From Gnetum montanum (Eukaryota; Streptophyta; Gnetopsida; Gnetales; Gnetaceae): a stretch of 64,000 nt of DNA. The notes under the pieces were generated by a model. The model was not told where the DNA came from. It made no database searches and saw only the letters and a list, made by a program, of their open reading frames with translations. The stretch covers positions 1,031,145-1,095,144 of the forward strand of contig MNCI01008366.1 of the NCBI GenBank assembly GCA_015680685.1, written 5' to 3'. Positions within the stretch are counted from its first letter, which is position 1. Each line of letters opens with the position of its first letter. The translations under genes and the position numbers were made by a program. Positions 47,601-59,390 of this stretch are shown here, in pieces.

Positions 47601-49490
47601 ATATAAGTGGCTACTCAATTTTTTAAACTTTTTTTTTACAAATTGTTTATTTTACATCTTCTTGTTTTCATGTTATTAATCTTTTCTAATTTTTGTTTTA
47701 CACCATCATTAGTACATTTTCTATTTCTTGAATATTTTACACTTTCTTTTATATTATATTTTATTTTATTTTGGTGTGCTTTTCTAACTTTTTAGTAATA
47801 AGTGCCAGGTACAATGGTAATGCATTGATTGATGGTGGTATGTACTATTTTTATTAGTTGATTGTTGGTGTTTGGTTTCTGGCTTTGAATTTCATTATAG
47901 ATAATGAGGACATGGTTTCTTTTTCATGCAATAGGTAGTGAGTCCACAACATCCACCCATTCACAAACTCTATGGTTTTTCTTATTCTAGAAATGTGCAG
48001 TCCCTTTGTCATTAATAAAACTTTAACAAGTTTGTGACTTTGGTAGTTTCCGGAATTGTGAAGGATTCAAAGGTTTGAATAGGGTGTGGCTTCAAGGGGA
48101 TTCGGAATTCTTTGTGCCTTTCTGTTTTCATGGGTGCATGTCAGTTTTCATGGATTTCTTACCATTCCATGTTGACCAATAAAAGGAAGTTGAATAAGTC
48201 TTTGCATGGTGTGGTTCTCATCAAAAAACGAAATGATGGGAATTCGAAGCACACCCCTTAGATAAAATAAATGCATATGTCTTTGCATGGTGTGGTTTCC
48301 ATTTCAAAAAAAATGATGATGGGAATTCAAAGCACATCTCTTAGACAAAATAAATGGTCTACAAGCACTGGTTATGGGACTAGTTCCCTCTAACTAAGGT
48401 CCTTCCTCACTTCCTACTTCTTTTTTATTCTTTAATAAGGAATGGTAGTTGTTCTGTGTGAGAACTCTTCTATCTCAGGGGATGGACTAGTCTTAGAATG
48501 ATGATACAGAGTCACTGAATGTGGTTGGTTTTGGTTTGGACTAAGGATGGATCCTATCAAGTCATTTAACCACAAAATCCGCAAGGGACTTCATGTGACC
48601 TTAATCAAGAACTCCATTCCACTCTCTCATCCTTCTATGCTTTCCATGTCTCACCTCATTGTTGATTTCATGTTCTTGTTTGATGTGTTAGAATTCTTAG
48701 TTAGTTTTTCTGGGTTTTGGTACTTAACCTTTTGCAATCATTAATGATCCACAGAGCCCACAAACTCTTTGGTTTAAAGTTATGCAAGGGCATAAAATGC
48801 CTGTGCTTGCTTTGAGGAGTACCCATTGCATATATTTTGGTTGGGTTAGTTAAGTTCTTTATCCTTAAACACTCTTACAATCAAATTCTTTTTGTTTACC
48901 CCATCAATAACATCCAATTGTGCACATCTTCACAACATTTTTCAGTGAACTTTCCTTGTTATTATTGTGAATTCTTACATTCTATTCAAATATTTTCTTG
49001 TGTCAAACTTTTTCAAATCATAATGGACTGCTTATCTATTTTACCCTATTTATTAGCCTTCTCGCAAACATTCCTAAAGCAATCAATCTACCACTATCAC
49101 AACCTAGTTGAATGTAACCATTGATGAGACAAGGCATTTAACAGCTATGTGTTACACATTGCATACTAATTCATGATTTTTTTGTGATTGTAGTGGGAAG
49201 CATGGACTGGAAGCGGGACTATCTTCACCAAGGATGATGCGGTAGTACCACACAATGCAAATTGTTCACAATCGTTAGATCTTCTCTATCACTCTTTAGT
49301 TGCTAAGAGGTGTTGAATGTTAGTGTTATCTAGGATGTTCACTTCTCTAATCATGAACACCCAATTTTGTAAAAAATTTGTATCTTTATACACTTTGGCA
49401 CTCAGAGTCTGTCAATAATCCCATACCTACCTAATATTTTGTAAGAACTTATTTCTCCTCTACTTCACTCAAGGACAAGTTTTCATTCAA
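47601..49490 (+). other. 3' non-coding region of element B
   Basis: A T-rich tract, then the shared backbone on the plus strand, including two copies of a TCTTTGCATGGTGTGGTT block (48,197-48,216 and 48,279-48,296) with similar surroundings. No ORF2 lies between integrase and the polypurine tract. The last 100 bases (CAATAATCCCATACCTACC) match the end of the ORF2-type elements. Confidence 0.65.
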
Positions 49491-50349
49491 TCATGAGGGT
49501 ATGATGAATCACATTGTTTCATCTGCTTCAACGTCGCATTTCATTTGCTCCAACATTGGGTATTTGACATTGGAGCCCAGATGTGACATCAAGTATTTGA
49601 CATCGGGGGGTATACACTGGCCTATAGATATAGTGCCTAGGCTCTTGATTTGGCATGAGTTTTTGTTAGTTTTTAGTTAGAGTAGTGAAGCTCTTAATGT
49701 TTATTCTCTCTAGAGTTAGAATATTTTCTAAGTGCCTGTAGAAGAAGTCTAAGTGTGTACAGTTCTTTGTTCAAACACTAATGTACCTGAGTGCAGTAGT
49801 GTAACGGGAATAAAAACGAAATCTTTTGACAATCCTTGCAGCACTGAGAATAGATTAATGTTTCTTTTAATGCACTTTACTTTACTGCATTTCAATTACA
49901 TAATTGATTTCTAGTTTTTAATGAACACAAGCACGACCATTTCAAGCATACATATAGTACTTGGTGACTCAACAATGCTTAACGTTTGGAAGCCCAGCAA
50001 CACTATATGTATTTAGGATGTGTCTAAGAAAGTGGAGCAATTACTTGTGTTAAGCTAGCTAGGTAGTAGATGAATTAGATCTTAAATTACTTTACCTTTT
50101 ATTTTTGTTGTAGGTGATCAAAATTATAAACATAAAATAAGAAAAATCATGTACCTCAATTACACTTAAATCATACCCCTGAGCTTCATAAGTGTAGTTG
50201 GGAAGACAATGAACATTCTCAATGTCCATTTCACTTCCTAAAAGAACTAGTGTACTAGAGAGCTATAGGTCCACCGAATTCAACCAAATCGCATGTAAAT
50301 GCCTTAGTGATTCATATGGTTGGGTGTAGGGGTACCTCGCCATTCATTA
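49490..50349 (+). repeat. polypurine tract and 3' LTR of element B
   Basis: AATCATGAGGGTA (49,489-49,501) is followed by the 848 bp LTR 49,502-50,349, beginning TGATGAATCACATTG. It carries GACATTGGAG/GACATCGGGG repeats before the TATA region and ends CATTCATTA, then ATCAA. Confidence 0.85.
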
Positions 50350-50354
50350 ATCAA

Positions 50355-52225
50355 TGTTAAATGTACTACCAAATGAAAAATTAAATTACTAAAGATGATA
50401 AATGGAAAAATTATGGTGTATAACCAAGGAAATATGTAGTCCATTTTCTAAATGCTTGTCCATGAGTTTAGTCATGAGGGAGATGTCCCATCTTGAATCA
50501 AGAACTAATAAGTACATTTTTTACTTTTTGTTTTACAATTTTTTTATCATTTTTCTATTTCTTCAAAGTTTTATAAATCTTAATATGTTTTCCATTTCTT
50601 GTTATTTTTATGTTCATTACAGTTTTCTCTTTTCTTAACTCATTTTCTTTATATTTTTGTTAATATTGATATTGCCAGTCATGATGTAGAAGTCAATGCC
50701 TTGTGTTGGGTCTTTGTTCTATGCTATCAAAATGATTGGGTAAATAATTGTGTAAAGTAGTGAGCCCACATCATCCATCCCTCTAGTTATATAAATGAGA
50801 GGTATTTATCAAGAAAGCAATATGGTTCTTCTCACATAAGACTAAAATTAACTAATGATCATTGTGCCTTGAAGAAAGAGAGAAAGACCAAGTGGGAATG
50901 GCAAAGGGTGTGACCTCAAGGGGATTTGTGGGTTCTCTTCTTGAATTCCTTCTTGGGGCAATGTATCATCATTCCTGTCTTTGACCAATAAGCAGGAATC
51001 ATGTCTTTGCATGGTGTGGTTGCCAGAAACAAAAGAGAGACAGAAAAAGAAAAAAATGATGGAAATTCAAAGCACATCCCTTAGACATAATAATGGGCTA
51101 CAAGCACTAGTTATGGGATTAGAAAGACATGTTACCCATGCCTAAAAGCATCCCTCTAACTAAGGACCTTCCTTCCTCTCTTCTTTGCTTTTCCTCTCTT
51201 TTTGGTGTGATGCTCATTCTCCATAGTTGTTGTGGATTCATGATGGTAGGCAAGAAGGAGCACATCAATGAGGCCATTGTTCATGATAGGGAATTGGTCT
51301 GAAACTTGGATGAATATATATAATGATCATCTTAATCAAAATGATAAAAGAACCTATTGCAAACATGGTAAGGTATCTCATGTCCTAATCTCTAGAATCC
51401 CTTCTCATTCCATTATTCACCTCACAGCTACATGCAATTATGGGCCTAATGGTTTCATATAGTATAGTGCAAGATCCTAATGAAGGTAGTTGTATGTTAT
51501 TTAGAAAAAAAGAATGATCTACATTTAACTTCTAAGATGCCCACAAACATTTATAAAAGTGGTGATGCAAGGGCATTATGGCAAGAGCCTACTTTGGGGA
51601 GGATCCACTTGCATGACTTTTGTTGATCATGGCTCTGAGCCTAACCTCACATCTTTTCGGGCATTAGGGAAAACTTCTCAAACTTTATGCATGATTATGG
51701 GATTACTTCTCATCAATTTCAATTCATTTTAATGCTTTTATATTGAACTACCCTCCAAATTCAATGTTTCTTGTTCATCCTATGAACTAGACCTTTGGTT
51801 TTTGTGTTCAAAAACTTGTGAGCTTCTGGAGTTAAGCTCATTTATCATGGGGTCTAAGTATGTAATTTTTGAAATTTTTCTAACATCCCATTTCGAAACA
51901 TTATGGTAACTAATAATAAAAATAATCAAAATAACTTGAACAACTTAATGATTTTAGTTACATTAGAGCCTTGGGAAACATTATTATGAAATCACCTTGA
52001 GCCTAAATGCTAAATTTTTTCAAATTTTGAGCTAACAAAGGATCCAATTAAGGCTAATCATTATAGAAAAAATTACCAAAATTGACATTAATCCTTTGGT
52101 AATTGCAGGTAATGATAGAAGAATTGCCTAAGGTTGAAGGTCTTTTACAAGGTAAGGAAAAGAGGCTAAAAGGAAGATAGAGGAGGATATGCCCATGGAC
52201 AAATAATAAGAACATAACAGAATTA
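50355..52225 (+). other. internal sequence of element A between B and E
   Basis: Backbone non-coding sequence with a PPT-like TTAGTCATGAGGGAGA at 50,468, a T-rich tract (50,515-50,640) and the conserved GCCTACTTTGGGGAGGATCC block near 51,588. No coding region is supported. The last five bases before E (AAGAT, 52,226-52,230) are E's target duplication. Confidence 0.6.
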
Positions 52226-52230
52226 AAGAT

Positions 52231-52765
52231 TGATGAGTGGCAAGGTACCTCTACACTCAACCATACGAATATGAGTGTTACACGCGCGATCTGGTCGAAC
52301 TCCGCAGACGGACTAGTTTTGGCATCTAGACAGTTAGCCTTAGGTTGCAGTTCGTTGTCTTCCCATTTGGACTAGTGTTAACTTTGTCGCGTATGGTTTA
52401 GTCCAGAATGAGGTTTATGATGTGTTCTATGCTAATGCTACTCCTGAAGGCAATGGAAGATAATATTAACTAAGCTAAGCTAAGAGAGAAGGGTGAGAGA
52501 GAATCTAAGCTAGCCTAAGTGCAATGAGCATCCATTCCTTAATCATCCGTATACATCCTGAACTTCGTGCATGACTGCCACTGGGATTACCAAGCACATA
52601 GCTTAAGTATGCTACTGGGTTACCAAGTAGTCACACTTAAATGCTCGTGATTAAGTCGTACTCATTCCGCGATACTAGGAGATAAGGGTGAAGAGAGATT
52701 AATTATCTAGGAAAGCATTTAAAAATTAACAGTAATTAAATCCTATTTAGCTTAGTCCATATGCT
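52231..52765 (-). repeat. 3' LTR of element E, left part
   Basis: This matches 57,213-57,750 closely. It breaks at the single n (52,766), after which the LTR continues in the wrong orientation. Confidence 0.8.
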
Positions 52766-52766
52766 N

Positions 52767-52996
52767 ACATAGGCCGCGATATCGTGTCGGCCCCTGCGAT
52801 ATCGTGTACGCGATATCGTAGCCCATCGCCTTGTCTATAAATAAGAGGCAAATTTTCCTTGTAAGATCATCTAGAGTTAGCCCTTAGCCAAACTATAGCA
52901 ATTTTACCATTTTAGAGTTAGAGTAATTTCCATGTGCCTGTAGTAGGAGTCTTAAAGTGAATGGATCTCTACTCAAGCAAATTGTACCTGAGCACA
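52767..52996 (+). other. contig of E's 3' LTR placed inverted
   Basis: Between the n at 52,766 and the N run at 52,997, the sequence is the reverse complement of what the partner LTR has at about 57,788-58,020 (palindromes, CTATAAATAAGAGG, then GATCATCTAGAG). Flipping it restores the LTR order. Confidence 0.8.
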
Positions 52997-53461
52997 NNNN
53001 NNNNNNNNNNNNNNNNNNNNNNNNNNNNNNNNNNNNNNNNNNNNNNNNNNNNNNNNNNNNNNNNNNNNNNNNNNNNNNNNNNNNNNNNNNNNNNNNNNNN
53101 NNNNNNNNNNNNNNNNNNNNNNNNNNNNNNNNNNNNNNNNNNNNNNNNNNNNNNNNNNNNNNNNNNNNNNNNNNNNNNNNNNNNNNNNNNNNNNNNNNNN
53201 NNNNNNNNNNNNNNNNNNNNNNNNNNNNNNNNNNNNNNNNNNNNNNNNNNNNNNNNNNNNNNNNNNNNNNNNNNNNNNNNNNNNNNNNNNNNNNNNNNNN
53301 NNNNNNNNNNNNNNNNNNNNNNNNNNNNNNNNNNNNNNNNNNNNNNNNNNNNNNNNNNNNNNNNNNNNNNNNNNNNNNNNNNNNNNNNNNNNNNNNNNNN
53401 NNNNNNNNNNNNNNNNNNNNNNNNNNNNNNNNNNNNNNNNNNNNNNNNNNNNNNNNNNNNN
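52997..53461. other. assembly gap (465 N)
   Basis: Undetermined bases at the junction of E's 3' LTR and internal region, where its polypurine tract should be. Confidence 0.99.
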
Positions 53462-54780
53462 GAATGGAAAAAGATAAGGAATAAGAAAGATGAAGAAAAA
53501 GAAACAATGGCCACGCCAATAAAATGGATGTCAAAGATGGAGATGAACAAAATAAATGGTGATTGCATAAATTTTTAAGGAAAAGAAATTAACAAGTGCA
53601 CCAAATAGGAACGCCAATGGGTCCTCCCCAAAGCAGGCTCATGCCCTTAATGCCTTGACAATCCCACATTCAAAGAGTCCGTAGGCTCTAGGAATGTCAT
53701 TTGGAGACAAGAGTTAAAGTCTTAACCACAAAATTTTACCAACAAGAAAACAATGCATTAACCAAAATATGGACTATTGATACAACCGGCAATGAGGTGA
53801 ACAATGGAGAAAGAATGATGGAAAGAAGAGAATGGAATGGAATCTGAAGAACAAGGTGATGTACAACCCCTTTTGTATTAATGGTTAATCTAGCCTCAAA
53901 CCATCCACATCCAGTGACTTCGCATTAATACATTCGGCCCATCCATCCACTTGAAGTAACAATAATGCTTCCACCAAAGAGTCACCACCATTCTGACGAA
54001 ACAAAAGAGGAGAAGAGTAGGAAGCGAAAAGGGCCTTAGTTAGAGGGAACATTTTTATTTAGTTCTATAACCAGTTCTTGTAGCCCAGATGATTATTTTG
54101 TCCAAGGGGTATGCTTTAAATTATCACTCCTTTTTTTTTGTGTTTTGCGTGAGAACCACACCATGCAAAGACTTATTATTTTTATTAGCTCAGCTTCCCA
54201 ATAATGGAGCAGCATCGAAATGGTACAGAAGACTCAAGAAGAAGATATCCAAGCATCCAAGAGAATGGCCAGCACAAATGCATCAAGTTCCCTTGAAGTT
54301 GCACACTTTTTAGTCCTTGAGTCCTTCCTTAGTTTGAGAAATGCCCAGTTAGACTGCATAGTTCCAAGCCAAGAGAGATCATAGAAATTCATGGATGCAT
54401 GGATGACGTGGACTCATTACCTATTATCTCAAAAGGACCATACCAAAGTATCAACATTATAACTCAAAGGAAAAAACCAAACATTAGCAATCAATGGAAT
54501 ATAGTTCATACCATCTTCGAAGCACTTATTAAGTGACAAACCTTAACAAAACAAAAATAAATAAACACACGAATAAATGAAAAAGTATGAACGATGTTGC
54601 AAAAAAAAAAAAAACAAAAAAAGTTAAAGAAATTTGTAAAACAAAAATGTGTAAAAAAAAATGTGTAACACAAAAACTTAAAAGAAAAAAAGATAAAACA
54701 ATAAATTAAAAGGTGAAAAACTGGAAAACAAAAAATTGAAAAATTAAAGAAACAGAAAAATATTTATTAATTCTGTGTTG
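53462..54780 (-). other. 3' non-coding region of element E
   Basis: It matches 39,900-41,200 of element D in the same orientation, including CCCCAAAGCAGGCTCATGCC (about 53,627) and the A-rich tract (54,600-54,770) with few minisatellite units. No gene is seen. Confidence 0.65.
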
Positions 54781-57072
54781 TTAGAATGGAGGATACCCCC
54801 CATAGCAAAACGATTGAGCATGACTAGAATTAATAAATGGAAGGTTAGGATCCTTGCATGTTGGAAATATTGGGACCTAGTCATATTGATCCCATTGGGG
54901 CTCACACACTTGATTATAGTAACCATAGTGGGGCAATTTATAAGATGCAGTTTCCGGATAATGAGTTGACCCACTATGATAATTGGGACCATTAGATGGT
55001 ATAAAAGGATCAGGATGTCGCCCTCCATGGCTGTATTCATTGGGCCGTATAGTTGTTGGAGTGTTAAGTGGTGGCCTTGATGAGGTAACATGAGGTGTTG
55101 GGTTTGAAGAGGAAGATGCACCACAGTGTTGGATTTGTGCTAAGTTGGTAGATGCAGTAGTTTCTAAATTATGGTGTCCCTTTCGACGGTCACGTATAAA
55201 GAAGGGACACTTTCGATGTTGTGAAGGACCTCCATTGCTGTTGGGAGTAGCAGCACAAGTAACATTTGCGGGTTGGTGCTGTGGTGTAAAATTTCCTGGC
55301 ATAGCTGGCAGTGATGTAGGAGGGGGTGAAGTATGAGAATATTGAGGTTGAGGATAAGTGTAAGGCACATGAGGTGGTGATATTGTTGGAGAGGACATGG
55401 GTGGATAGTACTCGGGAGAATGATAACGATGAGGTGAGGTAGAGGATGCTGATCTTGTTGGAGAAACAGGGTGTTGAACATAATAATAAGCAATTGGCAT
55501 TGGGACATATGAAGGGTATGGTCTAGTTGGCAATGGCCTCCCCCATGACTGATGTTTTTGCCATTGTGGTTGAACCTGATATTTCTGTACGAAATTTGGA
55601 TGTAACATTCCTCCCCAATGCTCATGTAAATGTGACAAAACTGGACATTGGCCTTTGGGGTGATCGTACATACAAACATTACATTGATATGTGAAATTGG
55701 CAGTTGAGTTCTTATTCTTATGATCTTCTACCCTTTGTTTTGATTGTTGCGTGGTGTCTTTTCCTATTTCTCGATTTGGTATAGTTCTTCCTCTAATAAT
55801 GTTGGCATATTCTTCACATCTTTCATGTACCCAGTCCACCATCTTATTAACCTTTGCCTCAATTTCATCTAGTGATTGTAGGATTGGCAAAGATGATTCC
55901 ACCTCCTTGAAGTGAGTGGATTTCTCCTCTTCATGATCATGGACCCTTGTTAAGTTGAGATTTCGGCCCTGTTGAGAACTTTCAACATTCTCCCATTTGG
56001 CTAGTTCTCCTTCTTCTTTTGCCACCTGCTTAATAAGCTCTTGAAGTTGATGGGTTCATAGCTCATATAGTTGACCTCGGGCGTACATCCCTAGGGTCTC
56101 CCTTGTTTCATTACGAAGCCCATCTATGAGATGGTACATTAGCCTCTCCTTGGAGAACCCGTGGCTTGGGCAGTTATTTAACAATGCATGATATCTTTCT
56201 AAGGCCATGTCCAAGGGTTCATGTTACGCTTGTTTCTATTCTTGGATTTGTCTCCTCAAGGCTGATACTCTTGCGTAGGTTTGATATCTTTCATTAAAGA
56301 ATTCTACCATTGTTGGCCAACGTCGAATTGAATTTGGTTTTAATGACCTATACTATACTTTTGCTTGGCCAACGAGTGTTATAGGGAAGACTTTGAGTTT
56401 TTGCCAACTATTATCAATGTTGTTCCATGTACAGGCGTCATAGAAGGCTTGTAAATGTTGTTGTGGATCTAAGTCATAGCCTCCTGAAAAATTGGGAAAG
56501 TAGTTTAAATCAAGCCTGGGTAGACGGCTTTCTTTACGATGCCTACGGGAGATTTGAACAGCCTCTTGTATTTGCATTAGGCTTGTAGTGGCCAGTAGGG
56601 GTCCATCGTCATCAGGTAAGTTATGCTTTCGTGTGTTCAGATGATGTTGCCTTCATTTATGTTGGCATTCTTGATTTTCTTTGTGAGCTCGATTTTTAGT
56701 TCTATGTCGATCCCTTGAAAGATAGTCATCCATGTCACAATCTGATGTTGAAGTAGTAGAGGAAGAGAAGGAATTGTAAAACTCGTTATGACTTTTTTAA
56801 GTCTTCCAATCATCCCCAAGTAAGTTCTTGTTAGTTATTGAGAAGGTCCTGGGCCTTTCGGGCCTCCTTGTTCTATGGGATGTCTCATCCTTACTAGAGG
56901 TGTCGGAGTTGGATGATGAGAGTCTTTGAGTATCGTTGGGGTGTTCATAAACGTAGGGGACTCCTGCATAAGGTTGAGTACTCCAAACTTCATCTTCATC
57001 ATCAATTCTATTGGTTCTCCAATGAATTTCCTCACTAGGTGTGGCATTATCATAGTCATGTGAAAGAGACAT
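54781..57072 (-). pseudogene. gag of element E, best-preserved copy
   Basis: It starts at ATG 57,072 (MSLSHDYDNATPSEEIHW); the stop is TAA 54,783-54,781 after FCYGGYPPF. The N-terminus has HPNDTQRLSSSNSD. The core begins LPRLDLNYFPNFSGGYD (56,353-56,577) and continues through the ALERYHALLNNCPSHG-like segment near 56,180. The longest open piece, 56,025-54,877 (382 residues), covers the C-terminal half: LDEIEAKVNKMVDWVHERC, then CNVCMYDHPKGQCP (a short CxxC..H..C-like motif), then a Pro/Tyr/His-rich tail with HPNFVQKYQVQPQWQKH. A few frameshifts remain, so it is not intact. By family, it is the structural protein of the virus-like particle. Confidence 0.78.
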
Positions 57073-57190
57073 GATTGTGAAATTGTGTGTGAATTTGTAT
57101 GTGACATTTTGTAATTATTTTTTCTAAAAGATATATCATCAATTCCTGTACAGCGACCTTGTATGATATAACTAATCTAGATAACTAGCA

Positions 57191-57212
57191 CCGTCCTCGG
57201 CAACAGCGCCGA
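57191..57212 (-). promoter_or_regulatory. primer-binding site of element E
   Basis: On the minus strand TCGGCGCTGTTGCCGAGGAC follows the LTR. This is close to the tRNA-Asp complement. Confidence 0.78.
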
Positions 57213-58038
57213 TGATGAGTGACGAGGTACCCCTACACTCAACCATACGAATACGAGTGTTACACACGCGATCTGGTCGAACTCCGCAGACAAACTAGTT
57301 GTGGCATCTAGATAGTTAACCTTAGGTCGTAGTTCGCTATCTTCCCATTTGGACTAGTGTTAACTTTGTCACGTATGGTTTAGTCCAAAATGAGGTGTAT
57401 GATGTGTTCTATGCTAATGCTACTCCTGAAGGCAATGGAAGATAATATTAACTAAGCTAAGCTAAGAGAGAAGGGTGAGAGAGAATCTAAGCTAGCCTAA
57501 GTATGATGATCATCCATCCCTTAATCATCCGTATACATCCTGAACTTTGTGCACGACTGCCACTGGGATTACCAAGCGCATAGCTTAAGTACGCTACTGG
57601 GTTACCAAGTAGTCACACTTAAATGCTCGTGATTAAGTCGTACTCATTCCGCGTTACTAGGAGATAAGGGTGAAGAGAGATTAATTATCTAGGAAAGCAT
57701 TTAAACATTAACAGTAATTAAATCCTATTTAGCTTAGTCCATATGCTGCAAGGTTTATCAGAAAGTTCGTCTTTATTGCCATACACAAATATGTGCTCAG
57801 ATACAATTTGCTTGAGTAGAGATCCGTTCACTTTAAGACTCCTACTGCGGGCACATGGAAATTACTCTAACTATAGAATGGTAAAACTGCTATAGTTTGG
57901 CTAAGGGCTAACTCTAAATGATCTTACAAGGGAAAGCTGCCTCTTATTTATAGACAAGGCGATGGGCTACGATATCGCAGACGCGATATTGTAGGGGCCG
58001 ACACGATATCGCGGCCCATGCGATATCGCGTCCCATCA
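57213..58038 (-). repeat. 5' LTR of element E
   Basis: An 826 bp LTR of the GATATCGCG type. On the minus strand it starts TGATGGGACGCG and ends TCACTCATCA. Palindromes are at 57,966-58,033 and CTATAAATAAG near 57,950. Confidence 0.87.
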
Positions 58039-58043
58039 AAGAT

Positions 58044-58411
58044 CAAACATCACATGTTTGCTGGACCCATGGGATGATAAGAAGAAATTTCAATCCATTC
58101 TTCAAGAATGTTCTGTATAAAATAGAAGCACCAACATAACAATCAAGGTTGGAAAGTCTGCCATCACTAGCACCAACAAGAAGATTCATCTTCAGTGGAT
58201 TTTTGAAGACCTCTATAATTTTGTAAGCTTTAATGTCTATTGAGTCTTTTTTTCATTTTGTAATATATCCACTCAAATAAAATTTTGTAATATGACATTC
58301 CAATTTTGTAATGGTAGCCAATCTAGTCTTGGTCACCCCATAATTTTTGTAATGAAACTTCGTCCATTTATATATAACTTGTGGATGAGTTTTTAGTTTA
58401 TTGTGGGGCTA
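58044..58411 (+). other. 3' end of element A internal region with polypurine tract
   Basis: A short non-coding remainder after E. TTGTGGGGCTA at 58,401-58,411 precedes the LTR and is the plus-strand primer site. Confidence 0.65.
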
Positions 58412-59390
58412 TGATGAAACTTGATATGTAAGGTAGCTGAGTCATGGGGACATCATGAAGCATCATTTTGTCAAGTGTATCAATTGGTTGAGATATCGTA
58501 GATGATACGTCACATTTGTGTTGTAGCATCCCTATTGGTGCATCTCAATTGGTTGCTACATCGTAGATGCTATATCACATCTACTATAACTTAGTTGCGT
58601 TGATGCATCCTTGTTGATGCAATGTTTGTATTTGTCTATAAATACGCAAGCATTCGTCTCATATTTGACACCATTTGGTTAGTAGTGTAGCTGAACTCTT
58701 GTAGTTTTATTCTGTAATCCTAACAAATAGTCAGTGAGTGCCCGTAGTGTTGTTTTGAGTCAAGTGTACGACGTCTTATTTGAGTGGCACTATACTTGAA
58801 CACATTTCATGAATGACAATAAGATCAAGATTGATTCATATTTAGTGCATCACTTTGGCTTAGAATAGATTTACTTTCAATACAATTTACTTTCTATGTA
58901 CTTAGTTAATATTTAAATTTCCATGCACATTAATCAATCGGCAGAGTCAGCATGACCAATTTGAAGCATAAACATGTATTTGCTTAGTAATCTCAACAGC
59001 GCTATTGCTTAGTTCACCTAGTAGCATAACACTTGATAATCCCAACAGTGGATATGTGAGTTTAGGACATGTACGGCAAACTAGGAACAAATACTCATCG
59101 CCCTTAGGATAGTTTAGGATTTAATTATATTGTTAATTAGATTAAATAATTAGTTTCCATATTGTTATTTAGTTAGTTTAAGGCCCACACAAAATCATAA
59201 TCATATGCCTTACTTTGGACTAAACCATATGTGATAAAGCTACTACTAGTCCAAGTGAGAAGATAGCGACCTACAAGCAATGCTTAACAATTTAGATACC
59301 ACACTAGTTTCATCCATGGAATTCCATTGGATTACATGTGAATGCTTGTGATTTGTATGTTTAAGCGTAGGGGGTACCTATTGCTCATCA
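58412..59390 (+). repeat. 3' LTR of element A
   Basis: A 979 bp partner of 21,924-22,865. It begins TGATGAAACTTGATATG and ends TTGCTCATCA, followed by the ATGTG duplication. It contains CATCC(T/C)TGTTGATGCA-like words and CTATAAATACG near 58,637. Confidence 0.86.

Larger units (their letters stand above)
25670..50349 (+). mobile_element. element B: gag-pol Athila-like LTR retrotransposon, interrupted by C
   Basis: The LTRs are 25,670-26,604 and 49,502-50,349, with the 5 bp duplication ATCAA at 25,665-25,669 and 50,350-50,354. It is the only element here with protease, reverse transcriptase, RNase H and integrase in the gypsy order, all broken by stops. Element C (32,074-46,653) splits the integrase. 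It has no ORF2 between integrase and the polypurine tract. The last LTR base triplet reads TTA where TCA is expected. Confidence 0.88.
52231..58038 (-). mobile_element. element E: gag-only LTR element
   Basis: The 5' LTR is 57,213-58,038. The 3' LTR starts at 52,231 and is broken by an inverted contig and a gap. AAGAT flanks it at 52,226-52,230 and 58,039-58,043. On the minus strand it contains a primer site, a long gag and a non-coding 3' region, without pol or ORF2 in the visible part. Its gag is the best preserved in the window. Confidence 0.83.
21924..59390 (+). mobile_element. element A: outermost LTR retrotransposon with nested B, C, D and E
   Basis: The element is bounded by related LTRs (21,924-22,865 and 58,412-59,390) in the same orientation and flanked by an identical 5 bp duplication, ATGTG, at 21,919-21,923 and 59,391-59,395. 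Its own sequence is 21,924-25,664, 50,355-52,225 and 58,044-59,390. The rest is later insertions B (25,670-50,349) and E (52,231-58,038). It has a primer site and a decayed gag but no recognisable protease, reverse transcriptase or integrase, so it was probably non-autonomous already. It is the oldest insertion in the nest by position. Confidence 0.85.

Noticed and set aside
55164-55679. A 171-codon open frame in element E, and a plus-strand one nearby.
   Set aside because: These are shadow frames of the 382-codon gag piece on the same or opposite strand.
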